Shown: positions 63,614 to 64,000 of the stretch, piece after piece
Layout of the letters: each line of letters begins with the position of its first letter
Numbering within the stretch: the stretch's first letter is position 1
NCBI GenBank assembly: GCA_963834705.1
Contig: CAWICV010000007.1
Location: 62,001-126,000, forward strand
Source of the DNA: RYN-230 sp963834705
GTDB lineage: Bacteria; Actinomycetota; Actinomycetes; Streptosporangiales; Streptosporangiaceae
Direction of reading: 5' to 3'
Length of the DNA stretch: 64,000 nt
The notes under the pieces: model-generated
The model's database searches: none
Told to the model about the DNA's origin: nothing
Seen by the model: the letters and a program-made list of their open reading frames with translations, nothing else
Position numbers and translations under genes: made by a program

Positions 63614-64000
63614 ATGCCGCGTGTCACCGATCTTGGCATCAGCGTTGGGCTGCTGCCAGCAGGCCCGACCGGATCGGTGCTGGACGTGCCCGGGGTGGGC
63701 CTGGGCCACGCCACCGTGTGGCGCGACGAGCCCCCGCCGCCCACCGGCCGGGGTGTCGCCCGGACCGGCGTCACCGTGCTGGATCCCGGCGGCGACCTGT
63801 TCAGCGCGCCGGTGCCGGCCGGCGGGGCGGTGCTCAACGGGGCCGGCGAGTGCACTGGCCTGCTCACCGCCCAGGAGTGGGGCCTGGCCGAGAGCCCGGT
63901 GTTCCTCACCTCGACCATGCAGCTGGGCCGGGTGTACGACGCGGCCTGCGAACTGCTCATCGCGGAACAGCCGGCCATCGGCACCGAGGACGTGATCATC
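63614..64000 (+). CDS. P1-family (DmpA/BapA, S58) peptidase, N-terminal part
   Basis: 129 codons, open to the window end. ISVGLLPAGPTGSVLDVPGV, VGLGHATV, RTGVTVLDP and GAGECTGLLTAQEWGLAESP are the start of a P1 aminopeptidase/DmpA-like protein. The nucleophilic serine lies beyond the window. These enzymes mature by self-cleavage and release N-terminal D- or beta-amino residues. TACCAT about six bases before ATG suggests a leaderless promoter. Confidence 0.85.
   Translation, partial: MPRVTDLGISVGLLPAGPTGSVLDVPGVGLGHATVWRDEPPPPTGRGVARTGVTVLDPGGDLFSAPVPAGGAVLNGAGECTGLLTAQEWGLAESPVFLTSTMQLGRVYDAACELLIAEQPAIGTEDVII

Overview
The window is about 70 % GC with dense, overlapping genes, ATGA/GTGA couplings, many GTG starts and several leaderless promoters. 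Gene content (F420/LLM-type oxidoreductase, meta-cleavage genes, fused FadE34-like acyl-CoA dehydrogenase, DUF1214/sulfotransferase genes, actinobacterial HicAB, a DpgC-like dioxygenase) points to a large-genome soil actinomycete. I cannot assign a genus. No rRNA, tRNA, CRISPR array or intact insertion sequence is visible. At least six otherwise well-conserved genes carry a single-base frameshift, which may reflect consensus errors as much as real pseudogenes.

Layout. 0-3.5 kb: end of a beta-repeat protein, then a palindrome matching the KstR operator consensus before a DUF1214-SDR-sulfotransferase operon. 3.6-5.5 kb: hypothetical gene, LysR regulator, HicB with a frameshifted HicA. 5.5-10.8 kb: lower meta-cleavage pathway (hydratase, acylating aldehyde dehydrogenase, aldolase, frameshifted decarboxylase) divergent from an IclR regulator with a clear palindromic operator, followed by a flavin reductase and a 60-residue stub that seems to be all that is left of two monooxygenase genes. 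11.2-13.3 kb: divergent PfkB and BadF/GlcNAc-kinase-type sugar kinases, then gene debris. 13.7-19.4 kb: purine-to-allantoin island (allantoicase, allantoinase divergent from OHCU decarboxylase, HIU hydrolase, 8-oxoguanine deaminase, uricase). 19.6-24.5 kb: SRPBCC protein, two-component system, BASS transporter, DUF488 protein. 24.6-28.4 kb: metH under an S-adenosylhomocysteine riboswitch. 28.6-31.4 kb: TetR, winged-helix protein, ArsR/AHSA1 pair.

31.4-51.3 kb is a carbohydrate island. One operon (minus strand) encodes an AgaS-like SIS isomerase, a tagatose/fructose-phosphate kinase, a class II aldolase, a 41-codon ORF and a second PfkB kinase, suiting galactosamine or tagatose-phosphate catabolism. 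It is followed on the plus strand by an MsmK/UgpC-type ABC ATPase, a DeoR regulator, two GH4 glycosidases, a lone molybdenum hydroxylase large subunit, a DapA-family aldolase and an LLM oxidoreductase, and on the minus strand by a sugar ABC importer (permease-permease-binding protein). A secreted GH114-type polygalactosaminidase closes the island. Scattered between are remnants of a second copy of the same systems: a duplicated 116-bp promoter, permease and lipoprotein stubs at 35.6-36.0 kb, and aldolase, kinase and GH4 fragments at 48.5-49.5 kb. The island has evidently been duplicated and then partly deleted.

51.4-64 kb: DpgC-like dioxygenase, a 24-nt palindrome and a ParA ATPase, SDR, AmiS/UreI channel with an acyl-CoA-dehydrogenase-type flavoprotein, YdcF protein, gamma-carbonic-anhydrase-like protein, fused double acyl-CoA dehydrogenase, MFS permease, arylamine N-acetyltransferase, histone-deacetylase-like amidohydrolase and the start of a P1-family peptidase.
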